From NCBI RefSeq assembly GCF_008801815.1, contig NZ_VZOX01000008.1: DNA of 64,000 nt, one strand, 5' to 3'. The position numbers and the translations under genes are program-made. Position 1 is the first letter of the stretch, and each line of letters opens with the position of its first letter. Below, one piece after another: positions 43,264 to 52,524 of the stretch. The DNA comes from Edwardsiella anguillarum (GTDB taxonomy: Bacteria > Pseudomonadota > Gammaproteobacteria > Enterobacterales > Enterobacteriaceae). Under the pieces are notes generated by a model, which saw nothing but the letters and a program-made list of their open reading frames with translations, had not been told where the DNA came from and did no database searches.

Positions 43264-45390
43264 ATGAATAGCACGAAAACCTGTTCGTTATCGCGCCTGG
43301 AGCCGATCTGGCAGGATTTGTTGCATCAGGCGACGCAGAGTCTGCTGGCTCAGCGTTCGCTTCTCGAGCTGATGCGTGCCCTGCATCAGCTCTCCTTCTC
43401 CGCGATCCGCTTCGATCGCGTCAATATCCTGCGCTTGGATCCGCTGCATAACCGCATCACCCTGTATCGCTACGATCCGCAGCAGGATCGAGTGATTCAG
43501 GACGGCGATGTCCTGCTGGCCGATGGCCCAGGCGGGCGGGTCTGGACCGAACAGCGTCCGGTCTGCTGCTCGGGCGCCGATTTCTGCACTGACTTCGCCG
43601 CCGTCGCCACGCTGCCGCACTATGCCGGGATTACGGCCTATTGCCAGCTGCCGCTGACCACGGATCGGCAGCGTCTGGGCGGTATCGAATTCATTAAGTA
43701 TCGAGCCGATGCCTTCAGTGAGGGAGAGCTGGCGCTGGCGGCGCCGCTGGCTGAGATCGTGGCGCAGATCTTTGAGCGTCTGCTGGAGCGGGAGCAGTTT
43801 CAGCAGCAGGAGGAGCTGCTGCGCCGGGAGCGCGACCACTTCCGTATTTTGGTGGACGTGACCAACGCGGTGACCTCCAAGCTGGAGATGGATGCGCTGG
43901 CGGCCGAGGTTTCCAAGGAGATCCACCGCTTCTTCGGCATCGACTACATCGGGCTGTCGCTGATCGAGCAGGGCGACGAGCGCCTTAAGTCCTATATCAC
44001 CGGCTATCAGAACGGTAAGGCGGTGCTGCGTGAGCAAAAGCTGCTGCCGCTGGCCGGCTCGCTGGCCCAGCGGGTGATCCAGGATAAGACCCTGTTGTTG
44101 ATGGATCTCTCCGACTCCGCCCGCCTAGCGCCGCAGGATCGTCAGCTGGCGCAGATGCTGAGCTTTGGCAACCGTACCGTCTGCCAGCTGCCGCTGATCT
44201 TTGGCAATAAGGTGCTGGGGGTGCTGAAGCTGGCCCAGTGTCAGGCGGGGGTCTTTAATCAGCGTAACCTGAAGCTGCTGCGTCAGATCGCCGCCCGCAT
44301 CGCCATTGCCGTCGATAATGCGCTGGCCTACGGCGAGATTTCACGCCTGAAGGACAGCCTGGTGCATGAGAACCGCTATCTGACGGAGTGCATCCGCCAG
44401 GAGGGCGATTTTGGCGAGATTGTCGGCCAGAGCGAGGCGATGCGCAGCGTGCTGGAGCAGGTAGAGATGGTGGCGGCCAGCGACTGCAGCGTGCTGATCC
44501 TGGGGGAGACCGGCACCGGTAAGGAGCTGATCGCGCAGGCGATCCATAACCTCAGCCTGCGTAATCAGAAGCGGATGGTCAAGATGAACTGCGCCGCCAT
44601 TCCCAGCGGCCTTCTGGAGAGCGATCTGTTCGGCCACGAGAAGGGGGCCTTTACCGGCGCCAGCGCCCTGCGCATAGGGCGCTTTGAACTGGCCAACCAC
44701 GGCACGCTGTTTCTGGACGAGGTCGGGGATATTCCGCTGGAGCTGCAGCCCAAGCTGCTGCGGGTGCTGCAGGAGCGCGAGATCGAGCGTCTGGGCGGCA
44801 GCCGGGTGATCCCGGTGGACGTGCGACTGATCGCCGCCACCAACCGCGATCTGAAGCAGATGGTGCAGGATCGCCAGTACCGCAGCGATCTCTACTACCG
44901 GCTCAACGTTTTTCCTATCGTGATTCCACCGCTGCGGGAGCGCCCCGAGGATATCCCGCTGCTGGTTAAGTTCTTCACGCGCAAGATAGCCAAGCGGATG
45001 AACCGCACTATCGACAGCATTCCAACGGAGACCATCCGCGTGCTGAGCCAGCTGCCCTGGCCGGGCAACGTGCGTGAGCTGGAGAATATTATCGAGCGGG
45101 CGGTGATCCTGAGCCGTGGCCCGGTGCTGAATCTGCCGCTGGATGAGCTGCAGTATCATCTTTCTCCGCCGCTGGCCAGCCGCAGTATGCCGGGTCAGGC
45201 GCCGATGGCACTCGCGTCGCCGGCGCCGGGGGAGCAGAGCGAGCGAGAGCGCATCCTGCAGGTGCTGCGCGAATGCAACGGTATCGTCGCCGGGCCGCGC
45301 GGTGCGGCGGTTCGCCTGGGGCTGAAGCGTACGACGCTGATTTCGCGCATGCAGCGCCTGGGGATCTCGGCCCACGACGCCACCCCGTAG
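43264..45390 (+). CDS. fhlA: FhlA, formate-sensing sigma-54 activator
   Basis: FhlA senses formate and activates the formate hydrogenlyase genes from sigma-54 promoters. The 708-residue protein starts at MNSTKTCSLSRLEPIW (43264); the frame extends to 43177. Two GAF-like regions fill the N-terminal half (about 1-375), where formate binds. The AAA+ domain has Walker A GETGTGKE near 413, the sigma-54 contact loop GAFTGA near 461 and Walker B LDEVGD. A Fis-type helix-turn-helix closes the C-terminus (GAAVRLGLKRTTLISRMQRLG). The N-terminal 180 residues diverge from E. coli FhlA (692 residues), the rest is close. It faces the hyp genes, with hycA between. Confidence 0.95.
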   Translation: MNSTKTCSLSRLEPIWQDLLHQATQSLLAQRSLLELMRALHQLSFSAIRFDRVNILRLDPLHNRITLYRYDPQQDRVIQDGDVLLADGPGGRVWTEQRPVCCSGADFCTDFAAVATLPHYAGITAYCQLPLTTDRQRLGGIEFIKYRADAFSEGELALAAPLAEIVAQIFERLLEREQFQQQEELLRRERDHFRILVDVTNAVTSKLEMDALAAEVSKEIHRFFGIDYIGLSLIEQGDERLKSYITGYQNGKAVLREQKLLPLAGSLAQRVIQDKTLLLMDLSDSARLAPQDRQLAQMLSFGNRTVCQLPLIFGNKVLGVLKLAQCQAGVFNQRNLKLLRQIAARIAIAVDNALAYGEISRLKDSLVHENRYLTECIRQEGDFGEIVGQSEAMRSVLEQVEMVAASDCSVLILGETGTGKELIAQAIHNLSLRNQKRMVKMNCAAIPSGLLESDLFGHEKGAFTGASALRIGRFELANHGTLFLDEVGDIPLELQPKLLRVLQEREIERLGGSRVIPVDVRLIAATNRDLKQMVQDRQYRSDLYYRLNVFPIVIPPLRERPEDIPLLVKFFTRKIAKRMNRTIDSIPTETIRVLSQLPWPGNVRELENIIERAVILSRGPVLNLPLDELQYHLSPPLASRSMPGQAPMALASPAPGEQSERERILQVLRECNGIVAGPRGAAVRLGLKRTTLISRMQRLGISAHDATP

Positions 45391-45413
45391 CGTTAGGCGT
45401 CGCCAGTGGTGTC

Positions 45414-45451
45414 ACGGCGGCATCGACATTAGTGTCGATGCCGCCGTCGTT
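45414..45451 (+). terminator. fhlA terminator with embedded CGACA-N4-TGTCG motif
   Basis: A perfect 15-bp stem (45414-45428 with 45433-45447) with loop TTAG is followed by TTTT. It starts 24 bases after the fhlA stop. Its tip, 45424-45437, reads CGACA-TTAG-TGTCG, the same inverted motif as at the fdhF enhancer position, and lies about 170 bases upstream of the predicted hycA start of transcription. Confidence 0.75.
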
Positions 45452-45573
45452 TTGGGGGGACCGCACGCCGCGCGGCATTCCCTCTGGCGATAAACGCATC
45501 ATCTGCGCTGAAATACGTTATTTAAGTTACTAATTTCCTGTAAAACATCATACAAATAATTAATAATTAAAAC

Positions 45574-45589
45574 TGGCACGTATCCTGCT
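45574..45589 (+). promoter_or_regulatory. Sigma-54 promoter of hycA
   Basis: TGGCACGTATCCTGCT has GG and GC ten bases apart, as in the -24/-12 consensus, with a perfect TGGCAC half. Transcription would start near 45600, about 90 bases before hycA. Confidence 0.8.
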
Positions 45590-45690
45590 TATTTTGGTGA
45601 CCGACGGGCGGTGATATAGACTGCGCGCCGGCCGCACGGCGCATCACATCGCGATGCGCGCAATCTCTGGAGTATGGTGGAGTAATTACT

Positions 45691-46161
45691 ATGAAGGTCA
45701 GCGAACTAACTGAGAAGTCGCTATTTATCCATAATAAGAATGAGAAGCTGATGGCGCAGTGGGCGACCTATAAAAGCAGCCTGATCAAGGCGACCACCTC
45801 TTCCCGGCTGAAGATTTTCCATGAGTTCAGCTGCGGTGACGGCGACAGCGTCAACTTTACCGTGTTTGACCACTTTATGGTGGAGATCCGTCTGGCCGGG
45901 GAGTTTTACAGCAAGACCATTCAGTACGGCCTGCGGCTGAGCGGCGGCGATGAGGATCGCTTTGTCGAGCTGGGACGGGCGACCTTTGACGACGAGGGGG
46001 TCCTGGATGGCCGGGTTAGCAACCGCGACCGCGATGGCGTGCTGGAGCACTACCTGGAAAAAATTCAGTCGCTGTATGACACCCTGTATCATGCCATGCA
46101 GGACAGCCGTCCGCTGCATGAGGTGCTGTTTGCCCGCTGGGGCGGCAACGTTCCCGCCTGA
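45691..46161 (+). CDS. hycA: HycA, formate hydrogenlyase regulatory protein
   Basis: HycA counteracts FhlA and lowers expression of the formate regulon; the mechanism is not known. The 156-residue protein matches E. coli HycA (153) best in its second half: HFMVEIRLAGEFYSKTIQYG and RDGVLEHYLEKIQSLYDTLY. It has no DNA-binding motif. In E. coli it is the first gene of hycABCDEFGHI; here it stands alone next to fhlA, 17 kb from hycB and convergent with hypE, with its own sigma-54 promoter. Confidence 0.93.
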   Translation: MKVSELTEKSLFIHNKNEKLMAQWATYKSSLIKATTSSRLKIFHEFSCGDGDSVNFTVFDHFMVEIRLAGEFYSKTIQYGLRLSGGDEDRFVELGRATFDDEGVLDGRVSNRDRDGVLEHYLEKIQSLYDTLYHAMQDSRPLHEVLFARWGGNVPA

Positions 46162-46174
46162 TATTCAGGGGGAA

Positions 46175-46200
46175 AACACCGGGCGGAGATGCCCGGTGTT
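46175..46200. terminator. Hairpin between convergent hycA and hypE
   Basis: AACACCGGGC (46175-46184) and GCCCGGTGTT (46191-46200) form a 10-bp perfect stem with a 6-base loop between the two stops. The T-run is very short, only on the minus strand, so it is a modest candidate for ending the long leftward transcript. Confidence 0.55.
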
Positions 46201-46209
46201 GAGCCGCTA

Positions 46210-47238
46210 TCAGCAGATGCGCGGCAGCGGTTCGCTGTGCGGCAGGTCGAGCAGACGCGCCGCGCCGAACAGGCCGACCAGACGCACCTGACGCCGATCG
46301 GTGGCGACGCCGATGGTGGCGGCATCTGCCCCCAGCGGGTGGGCATGCAGGCAATCCAGCACTGCCTGCTCCGCCTCGGGCGCGACGGCCAGCACCAGCT
46401 TGCCCTCGTTGGCGAAGTTGAGCGGCTCCAGCCCCAGCAGCTCGCAGATCCCGCGCACCGCGGCTTTTACCGGCAGCGACTTCTCGTCGACATCCATGCC
46501 GCAGCCGCTGGCCTGGGCAAACTCATGCAGAATGGCGGTAACGCCGCCGCGGGTGGCATCGCGCAGGGCGCGTACGCCTGGGATGTTGCGCAGCGGCGCG
46601 ATCAGCGGCGCCAGCACGGCGCAGTCGCTGCTCAGCTCGGCCTCCAGCCCCAGCTTTTCCCGCAGATTGAGGATGGTGGCGCCGTGATCGCCCAGGGTGC
46701 CGCTGACGATCAGACGATCGCCCGGCTGGATCTCGGCGGCCGCCCAGCGGATGTCCGCCGGAATAGCGCCGATGCCGGCGGTATTGATAAAGATCTTATC
46801 CGCCGCGCCGCGCTGCACCACCTTGGTATCGCCGGTGACGATCTGGATCCCGGCGTCGCGTGCCGTCTGGGCCATGCTCTGTACCACCTGCTCCAGATCG
46901 CGCAGCGGCAGCCCTTCTTCCAGGATGAAGCCGCAGGAGAGAAACTTGGGATAGGCGCCGCTGACCGCCAGATCGTTGGCCGTGCCGCAGACCGCCAGCT
47001 TACCGATGTTACCGCCGGGGAAGAAGATAGGATCGATCACGTAGCTGTCGGTAGTGAAGGCCAGCCGATCGCCCAGCTGGTTGAAGCCGCACAGTGGCAG
47101 ACGCGCCTGATCTTCACGGGCGTTGAGCGCCGGATTGTCAAACAGCGGTAAAAACAGGGTATCGAGCAGCTGTTGCATCGCCAGGCCGCCGCTACCGTGC
47201 GCCATGGTAATCACATCGTCCTCAGACCATTTGCTCAT
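46210..47238 (-). CDS. hypE: HypE, carbamoyl dehydratase for NiFe cyanide ligand
   Basis: HypE uses ATP to dehydrate the carbamoyl group it receives from HypF into a thiocyanate, which becomes the cyanide ligand of the NiFe centre. The 342-residue protein belongs to the PurM/SelD fold. The C-terminal PRIC motif with Cys342, the modified residue, is intact. ATP-site features include MAHGSGG and VTGDTKVVQ. It is the last gene of the leftward hyp series, 2 bases after hypD. Confidence 0.97.
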   Translation of the reverse strand: MSKWSEDDVITMAHGSGGLAMQQLLDTLFLPLFDNPALNAREDQARLPLCGFNQLGDRLAFTTDSYVIDPIFFPGGNIGKLAVCGTANDLAVSGAYPKFLSCGFILEEGLPLRDLEQVVQSMAQTARDAGIQIVTGDTKVVQRGAADKIFINTAGIGAIPADIRWAAAEIQPGDRLIVSGTLGDHGATILNLREKLGLEAELSSDCAVLAPLIAPLRNIPGVRALRDATRGGVTAILHEFAQASGCGMDVDEKSLPVKAAVRGICELLGLEPLNFANEGKLVLAVAPEAEQAVLDCLHAHPLGADAATIGVATDRRQVRLVGLFGAARLLDLPHSEPLPRIC

Positions 47239-47240
47239 GC

Positions 47241-48359
47241 TTATTGCTCCATTCCTCGACGGTACTGGTAGAACGCCGCGCAGGCCCCTTCCGAAGAGAC
47301 CATCAGCGCGCCAAAGGCATTCTGGGGGTTACAGCGGGTGCCGAACAGCGGGCACTCCGCCGGTTTGCAGCGTCCGGTCAGCACATCGCCGCAGCGGGCG
47401 AGTGGATCGTCGGCCACGCATTGGCGCCGGGGGTGAAAACGTTGCTCGGCGTCAAACTCGGCGTAGGCCGGGCTCAGGGCCACCCCGGAGTGTGCGATTT
47501 CGCCGAGACCGCGCCATTCGCTGCTGTCGCGGGTGACAAACACCTCATCCAGCGCCCGCTGCGCCAGGGCGTTACCGCTGTCTGGGACGATACGGCGGTA
47601 CTGGTTTTCCACCTCGCAGCGCCCATCGCACACCTGGGCCAGCAGCATGTCCAGAGACTGCAGGATATCCAGCGGCTCAAAGCCGGTGATCACCAGCGGC
47701 TTGTGAAACTCATCGCAGATAAAGGCATAGGGGTGGGCGCCGATCACCATGCTGACGTGCCCCGGTGCGATAAAGCCATCTATGCGCACGTCGGGCTGCT
47801 GCAGCAGGCTGCGCAGCGTCGGGGTAATGGTGATGTGCTGGCAGAAGACGCTGAAGTTTTTCACATTCTGGGCGCGCGCCTGCTGCAGGGTGACGGCGGT
47901 GCTGGGCATGGTGGTCTCAAAGCCAAGGCCGAAGAAGACCACCTCGCGATCCGGCATCTGCTGCGCCAGATTCAGCGCATCGAGGGGGGAGTAAACGATG
48001 CGTACGTCCGCCCCCTGACGCTTGGCGTCGAGCAGGGAACCGCTGCGGCCCGGCACGCGCATGGCGTCGCCAAAGGTGCAGAACACCACGCCGGGGCGGC
48101 GGGCGATCTCCACGCACTGGTCGATACGTCCCATCGGCAGTACGCAGACCGGACAGCCCGGGCCGTGTACGAACTCGATCTCCTTGGGCAGCAGCTGATC
48201 GAGGCCAAACTTGAAGATGGCATGGGTATGCCCCCCGCACACCTCCATGATCTGCAGCGGCAGGCGGCAGGTGGCCGGCAGCTGGCTGACGCGCTGGCGG
48301 ATCTTCGTCAGCAGCGCCTCCGCCAGCTGGGGATCGCGGAATTCATCAACAAACTGCAT
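47241..48359 (-). CDS. hypD: HypD, Fe(CN)2CO assembly scaffold
   Basis: HypD forms a complex with HypC on which the Fe(CN)2CO unit of NiFe hydrogenases is built. The 372-residue protein shows the conserved blocks EVCGGHTHAI, HGPGCPVC and GFETTMPST. Four C-terminal cysteines (CGDVLTGRCKPAECPLFGTRC) hold a 4Fe-4S cluster. The gene starts 3 bases after hypC and ends 2 bases before hypE, showing tight coupling. Confidence 0.97.
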   Translation of the reverse strand: MQFVDEFRDPQLAEALLTKIRQRVSQLPATCRLPLQIMEVCGGHTHAIFKFGLDQLLPKEIEFVHGPGCPVCVLPMGRIDQCVEIARRPGVVFCTFGDAMRVPGRSGSLLDAKRQGADVRIVYSPLDALNLAQQMPDREVVFFGLGFETTMPSTAVTLQQARAQNVKNFSVFCQHITITPTLRSLLQQPDVRIDGFIAPGHVSMVIGAHPYAFICDEFHKPLVITGFEPLDILQSLDMLLAQVCDGRCEVENQYRRIVPDSGNALAQRALDEVFVTRDSSEWRGLGEIAHSGVALSPAYAEFDAEQRFHPRRQCVADDPLARCGDVLTGRCKPAECPLFGTRCNPQNAFGALMVSSEGACAAFYQYRRGMEQ

Positions 48360-48362
48360 TTA

Positions 48363-48656
48363 TCACTCTCCGCTGCGCGCCGCGCCGGCGCCGACGCGCA
48401 TAAAGTGCGCCACGTCGGCCTCTACCGCTTCCATGGACTTCAGCGCCTCCAGCGTATCCTGCGCCTCCTGCTCGTCCAGCACGCTCATGGCGAAGCCGAC
48501 GTGCACCAGCACCCACTGACCCAGCAGATCGCGGGTGTCGCCTTCGCACACCAGCGCGATGTTGACGTCACGCTTCACGCCGCAGACGTCGACCTGCGCC
48601 AGCTGGTGGATATCGTCGCCGACGGCGACCACTTTTCCCGGAATTCCCAGACACAT
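48363..48656 (-). CDS. hypC: HypC/HybG-family hydrogenase chaperone
   Basis: HypC is a small chaperone that holds the HypD scaffold and then the hydrogenase large subunit precursor, here HycE. The 97-residue protein starts with the invariant MCLGIPGKV, whose Cys2 is essential after Met removal. Its start overlaps the hypB stop by one base. Confidence 0.96.
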   Translation of the reverse strand: MCLGIPGKVVAVGDDIHQLAQVDVCGVKRDVNIALVCEGDTRDLLGQWVLVHVGFAMSVLDEQEAQDTLEALKSMEAVEADVAHFMRVGAGAARSGE

Positions 48657-49762
48657 TATTGATTTTCTCCCAGCGTGGTTTCCAGCCAGGCCAGCCAGGC
48701 GTCCATTCCCTCTCCGCTGGTGGCGGACAGCTGGATCACCTGGATCTGCGGGTTGATGCGTCGCGCGTTGGCAATGCAGGCGTCGACGTCGAACTGCAGG
48801 TAGGGCAGCAGATCGATCTTATTGATGATCATCAGGCTGGAGGCTGCAAACATATGTGGATATTTCAGCGGCTTGTCTTCACCCTCGGTGACAGACAGCA
48901 CCGCGACTTTATGGCGTTCGCCCAGATCGAAGCTGGCCGGGCAGACCAGATTGCCGACGTTTTCAATGAACAGCAGGCTGTGGTCCGGCAGCGCCAGGCG
49001 GTGCATGGCGTCATGTACCATCTGAGCATCCAGGTGGCAGCCTTTGCCGGTGTTGACCTGAATCGCGCTGACGCCGGTGGCGCGAATGCGTTCGGCGTCG
49101 TTGGTGGTCTGCTGATCGCCTTCGATCACCGCGCACGGGAAGCGACTGGCGATGCGCTTCAGGGTTTCAGTCAGCAGGGTGGTTTTACCGGAGCCAGGGC
49201 TGGAGACCAGATTCAGCGCAGCAATATGCTGGCGGGTGAAGTGTTCGCGATTATGCTCGGCCAGCGCGTTGTTTTTGCTCAGTACGTCCTGCTCTATCTG
49301 CACCATGCGGCGCTGGCTGATGCCCGGCGCGTGGGCGCCCGCCTCACCGTGGCCATAGTCCAGATCGTCGTGATGCTGATGGGGCGCGAACGCCGTCTCT
49401 TCGGCATGGCTATGGGCATGAGAGTGGGCATGGCTATGCTCGTGCTCGTGCGCATGGTCATGATGGTGGTTATGCTCATGACTGTGGGCATGCTCAGGGT
49501 GGCCATCGTGGCTATGGGCATGCTGCTGTGCCTGTTCAGGCGTCGCGAAGACATAGTGATAGTGGTGGTGCACATCGCCATTATGGTGGTAGTGATGATG
49601 CACATTCACGACGCGTGCGGCGTCCTGGCTCTCATGGCGATGGCCATGATGGTGGTGACCGTGGTGATGCGCATGACCGTCGCTGTCGTGACGGTGGGCG
49701 TGATGGTGTTCGTCGCCTTCAATATGCAGTTCGCCGGCTGCACAGCCGCAGGTGGTACACAT
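48656..49762 (-). CDS. hypB: HypB, nickel-inserting GTPase with giant His-rich domain
   Basis: HypB delivers nickel to the hydrogenase large subunit with HypA, driven by GTP. I start at MCTTCGCAAGE (49762), keeping the N-terminal CXXCGC nickel site; the frame extends to 49873. The protein is 368 residues, about 80 longer than E. coli HypB (290). Residues 13-144 contain 50 histidines, in runs such as HHHGHHHHGHRH and HAHEHEHSHAHSHAHSH. The GTPase domain follows with P-loop SSPGSGKTT and NKID. The extension resembles nickel-storage segments of rhizobial HypB. hypC overlaps its stop. Confidence 0.97.
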   Translation of the reverse strand: MCTTCGCAAGELHIEGDEHHHAHRHDSDGHAHHHGHHHHGHRHESQDAARVVNVHHHYHHNGDVHHHYHYVFATPEQAQQHAHSHDGHPEHAHSHEHNHHHDHAHEHEHSHAHSHAHSHAEETAFAPHQHHDDLDYGHGEAGAHAPGISQRRMVQIEQDVLSKNNALAEHNREHFTRQHIAALNLVSSPGSGKTTLLTETLKRIASRFPCAVIEGDQQTTNDAERIRATGVSAIQVNTGKGCHLDAQMVHDAMHRLALPDHSLLFIENVGNLVCPASFDLGERHKVAVLSVTEGEDKPLKYPHMFAASSLMIINKIDLLPYLQFDVDACIANARRINPQIQVIQLSATSGEGMDAWLAWLETTLGENQ

Positions 49763-49787
49763 ATAGGGGATCTCCTGAGCGTTAGGG

Positions 49788-50129
49788 TTACTCAATCTCA
49801 ATCTGTTTGATTTGCATGCTGTCACCGCCGTCGACGCGCAGATTGTGGCTCTGGCAGTGCGGGCAGCCCGCATCGTGGCTGGTTACCGTGATCGGGCGGC
49901 TGCAGCTCCAGCACCAGGCCTGGGCCGGAACGGTGTTGATCCGCAGCGCGCAGCCTTCGGCCAAGGTGCCGCGACAGACGATGTCAAAACAGAAGGTTAA
50001 TGCGCTCTCTTCAATACAGGAGAGGGCGCCAATGTCCAGCCAGACCGACGTGACACGCTTGGCGCCGCTGTCGCGCGCCTGGCGTTCAATGATGTCAAAT
50101 GCGCTTTGGCAAAGGGATAATTCATGCAT
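49788..50129 (-). CDS. hypA: HypA, nickel metallochaperone
   Basis: HypA binds nickel through its N-terminal Met-His-Glu and works with HypB. I start at 50129 so that the protein begins MHELSLCQS; an in-frame ATG two codons upstream would mask the ligand. The 113-residue protein carries the zinc site as two cysteine pairs, CWSC and CPHC. It lies 25 bases before hypB and 70 after hypF. Confidence 0.96.
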   Translation of the reverse strand: MHELSLCQSAFDIIERQARDSGAKRVTSVWLDIGALSCIEESALTFCFDIVCRGTLAEGCALRINTVPAQAWCWSCSRPITVTSHDAGCPHCQSHNLRVDGGDSMQIKQIEIE

Positions 50130-50199
50130 GGTCATTCTTCTTTCGTTGTGCCGGGCTTATCCTCGGGGAAAGCGGACGGCTGAACCTTGATTACCGTCA

Positions 50200-52524
50200 T
50201 CAGTTCACCGATTCCTCGGCGCTGCATGACGCCTGCGCGGGATCTATCGCATCTTTTAGGCAGTGAGCGGCGATGATGGCCTGACCGAGAGCCAACGCGC
50301 CGTCTCCGGCGGGCAGGCGCAGGGGCAGCAGCAGACGGTAGTCCGCCAGGCGCGCCAGCAACAGCTGACGCAGCAGTCGATTGTGCAGTACCCCGCCGGA
50401 CAATACCAGCGTTTGGCACCCTTCGCGTTCGGCGTGGTAGCGCAGCAGCGCCGCCAGACCGTCGGCGAGCGCCCGGTGAAAGGCCAGCGCGCGCAGGGGC
50501 ACCGGCGCCTGCCAGCCGAGCCAGTTGCGCCAGAAATCGCCCATTGCCAGCTCGCCCTGCGCGTCGAGGCTCAGGGTTACCGGCGTCTCCTGGGGCCAGG
50601 CTAGCCAGGCCTGCGCCTCTAAGCGGCAGGCCGCCTCACCCTCAAAGCTTATCTGCTCGTGACAGAGATCCAGCGCCGCCGCCGCCGCGTCAAACAGGCG
50701 CCCGCAGGAGGAGGCGCGCGGACAGTTCAGGTCGCGATCGATGGCCCGGGCCAGCAGCGGCCAGTTTTTTGCCTGTATCCGCTGAGTTTCCGGGTAACGC
50801 GGCCACTCAGGGACAAAGCGCAGCAGCTGGGCTAGCAGATTACGCCAGGGCTGACGGGCGGCCAGATCGCCGCCGGGCAGCGCCACCGCCGGCAGACCGC
50901 CCAGGCGGGTGTACCCCCGGTAGTCGACCCGCAGGCATTCGCCGCCCCAGAGCTCCCCCGACTCACCGTAGCCGATGCCGTCCAGCGCCAGACCGATCAG
51001 CGGGGTCTCCTGCGGCGTAATCCCGTGCTCGGCCATGCAGGCCGCCAGGTGCGCATGGTGATGCTGCACCGCGATCAGCGGCAGTCCGCGCGCGTCGGCC
51101 TGCTGCTGCGCCAGCCTGTGGCTGTGGTAGCCGGGGTGGCGATCGCAGGCGATGGCGCGCGGGCTGAATTGGTACGTTTGCAGTAGTAGCTGCCAGGTCT
51201 GCAGGAACTGCTGTTGAATGCGCGCCTCGCCCAGATCGCCCAGATGCTGGCTGAGCAGGGCGCGTCCGCGCTGCAGCAGGCAGAAGGTGTTTTTCAGATC
51301 GCCGCCGACGGCGGCGATGTCTGGGAGCGTGCTAAAGGGCGCGGGCAGCGCGATGGTGTCCGGCACATAGCCGCGCGCCCGGCGCAGCATCTCGCTCCCC
51401 TCCGGCGCGTAGCGCACTAGCGAGTCGTCGGCGCGCTGGACGATATCGCGGTTGTGCAGCAGCCACAGATCGGCGATCCCCGCCAGATCGCTCAGCGCCT
51501 GGGCGTTATCCAGCGCCGGCGGCTGGCCGCTGGCGTTACCGGAGGTCATCACCAGCGGCCGTCCGATACGCGCCATCAGCAGGTGGTGCAGCGGCGTGCC
51601 CGGTAGCATCACGCCGACTTCGTCCAGGCCGGGGGCGACCCCGGTCGGTACCGCGTCGGAGGCGGGGATCAGGACGATGGGCGCCGCCGGGCTGCTCAGC
51701 AGGGCCTGCAGCCCGGCATCCGGCACGGTGCGGCAGTAGCGCGCCAGCCAGCTTAGGTCGGGCAGCATCAGGGCCAGCGGCTTGCCGGGGCGCCGCTTGC
51801 GTTCGCGCAGGCGGGCGATGGCGGCGTCGTTTTCGGCGTCACAGGCCAGATGAAATCCCCCCAGCCCTTTGACGGCGACGATATGTCCGGCATTCAGCGC
51901 CCGGGTGACGGCCTGCCAGGCCGCCTCGCCTTCGCGCCGGTCGGCGCCGTCGGCGCCGCAGCTCCACATCGTCGGGCCGCAGAGGGCGCAGGCGGTCGGC
52001 TGGGCATGAAAGCGCCGGTCGGCGGGATCGCGGTACTCGCGGGCGCAGGCCGGGCACAGCGGAAAGTCGGCCATGGCGGTAAAGGGGCGATCGTAGGGCA
52101 TACGGCGGATGATGGTAAAACGCGGGCCGCAGTGGGTACAGTTGATGAACGGGTAGCCGTAGCGGCGGTTGGCCGGGTCGCGCATCTCAGCCAGGCAGCG
52201 CGGGCAGGTGGCGGCGTCGGGCACGATCTGGGTATCCATGGCACCCTGGCGGCTGTCGACGATCCGGAAGCCGTCCGCGGGCGTCTCTGCCCAGGGGTGC
52301 CGTTCGATGGTATCGATACGCGCCAGCGGCGGACAGTCTGCGTACAGTCGCTGAATCAGCGTGTCCAGATCTGCCGGCAGACGGACCACCAGCCAGACGC
52401 CGCCGGCGTCGTTGCTGACCTCGCCGTGTAGCCCCAGCGCCTGGGCTATCTGCCAGACATAGGGGCGAAAGCCGACGCCCTGAACCTTTCCTTTTATCCG
52501 TAATGCGATGGCGTTGTGTTCCAA
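50200..52524 (-). CDS. hypF: HypF, carbamoyltransferase for NiFe maturation
   Basis: HypF makes a carbamoyl adenylate from carbamoyl phosphate and passes it to HypE. The 774-residue protein shows the full domain order: acylphosphatase domain (GKVQGVGFRP, about 1-92), two C4 zinc fingers (CPRCLAEM to CTHCGP and CPACAREY to CALCGP), YrdC-like domain (about 200-390) and Kae1-like domain with VQHHHAHLAA. It is 24 residues longer than E. coli HypF. In E. coli hypF lies with hydN away from hypABCDE; here hydN, hypF and hypABCDE are in line. Confidence 0.97.
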   Translation of the reverse strand: MEHNAIALRIKGKVQGVGFRPYVWQIAQALGLHGEVSNDAGGVWLVVRLPADLDTLIQRLYADCPPLARIDTIERHPWAETPADGFRIVDSRQGAMDTQIVPDAATCPRCLAEMRDPANRRYGYPFINCTHCGPRFTIIRRMPYDRPFTAMADFPLCPACAREYRDPADRRFHAQPTACALCGPTMWSCGADGADRREGEAAWQAVTRALNAGHIVAVKGLGGFHLACDAENDAAIARLRERKRRPGKPLALMLPDLSWLARYCRTVPDAGLQALLSSPAAPIVLIPASDAVPTGVAPGLDEVGVMLPGTPLHHLLMARIGRPLVMTSGNASGQPPALDNAQALSDLAGIADLWLLHNRDIVQRADDSLVRYAPEGSEMLRRARGYVPDTIALPAPFSTLPDIAAVGGDLKNTFCLLQRGRALLSQHLGDLGEARIQQQFLQTWQLLLQTYQFSPRAIACDRHPGYHSHRLAQQQADARGLPLIAVQHHHAHLAACMAEHGITPQETPLIGLALDGIGYGESGELWGGECLRVDYRGYTRLGGLPAVALPGGDLAARQPWRNLLAQLLRFVPEWPRYPETQRIQAKNWPLLARAIDRDLNCPRASSCGRLFDAAAAALDLCHEQISFEGEAACRLEAQAWLAWPQETPVTLSLDAQGELAMGDFWRNWLGWQAPVPLRALAFHRALADGLAALLRYHAEREGCQTLVLSGGVLHNRLLRQLLLARLADYRLLLPLRLPAGDGALALGQAIIAAHCLKDAIDPAQASCSAEESVN

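Noticed and set aside
48659..49810. A 383-codon plus-strand open frame opposite hypB
   Set aside because: It is the complement of the His-rich hypB region; its Val/Met-rich product has no domain, and hypB is clearly real.
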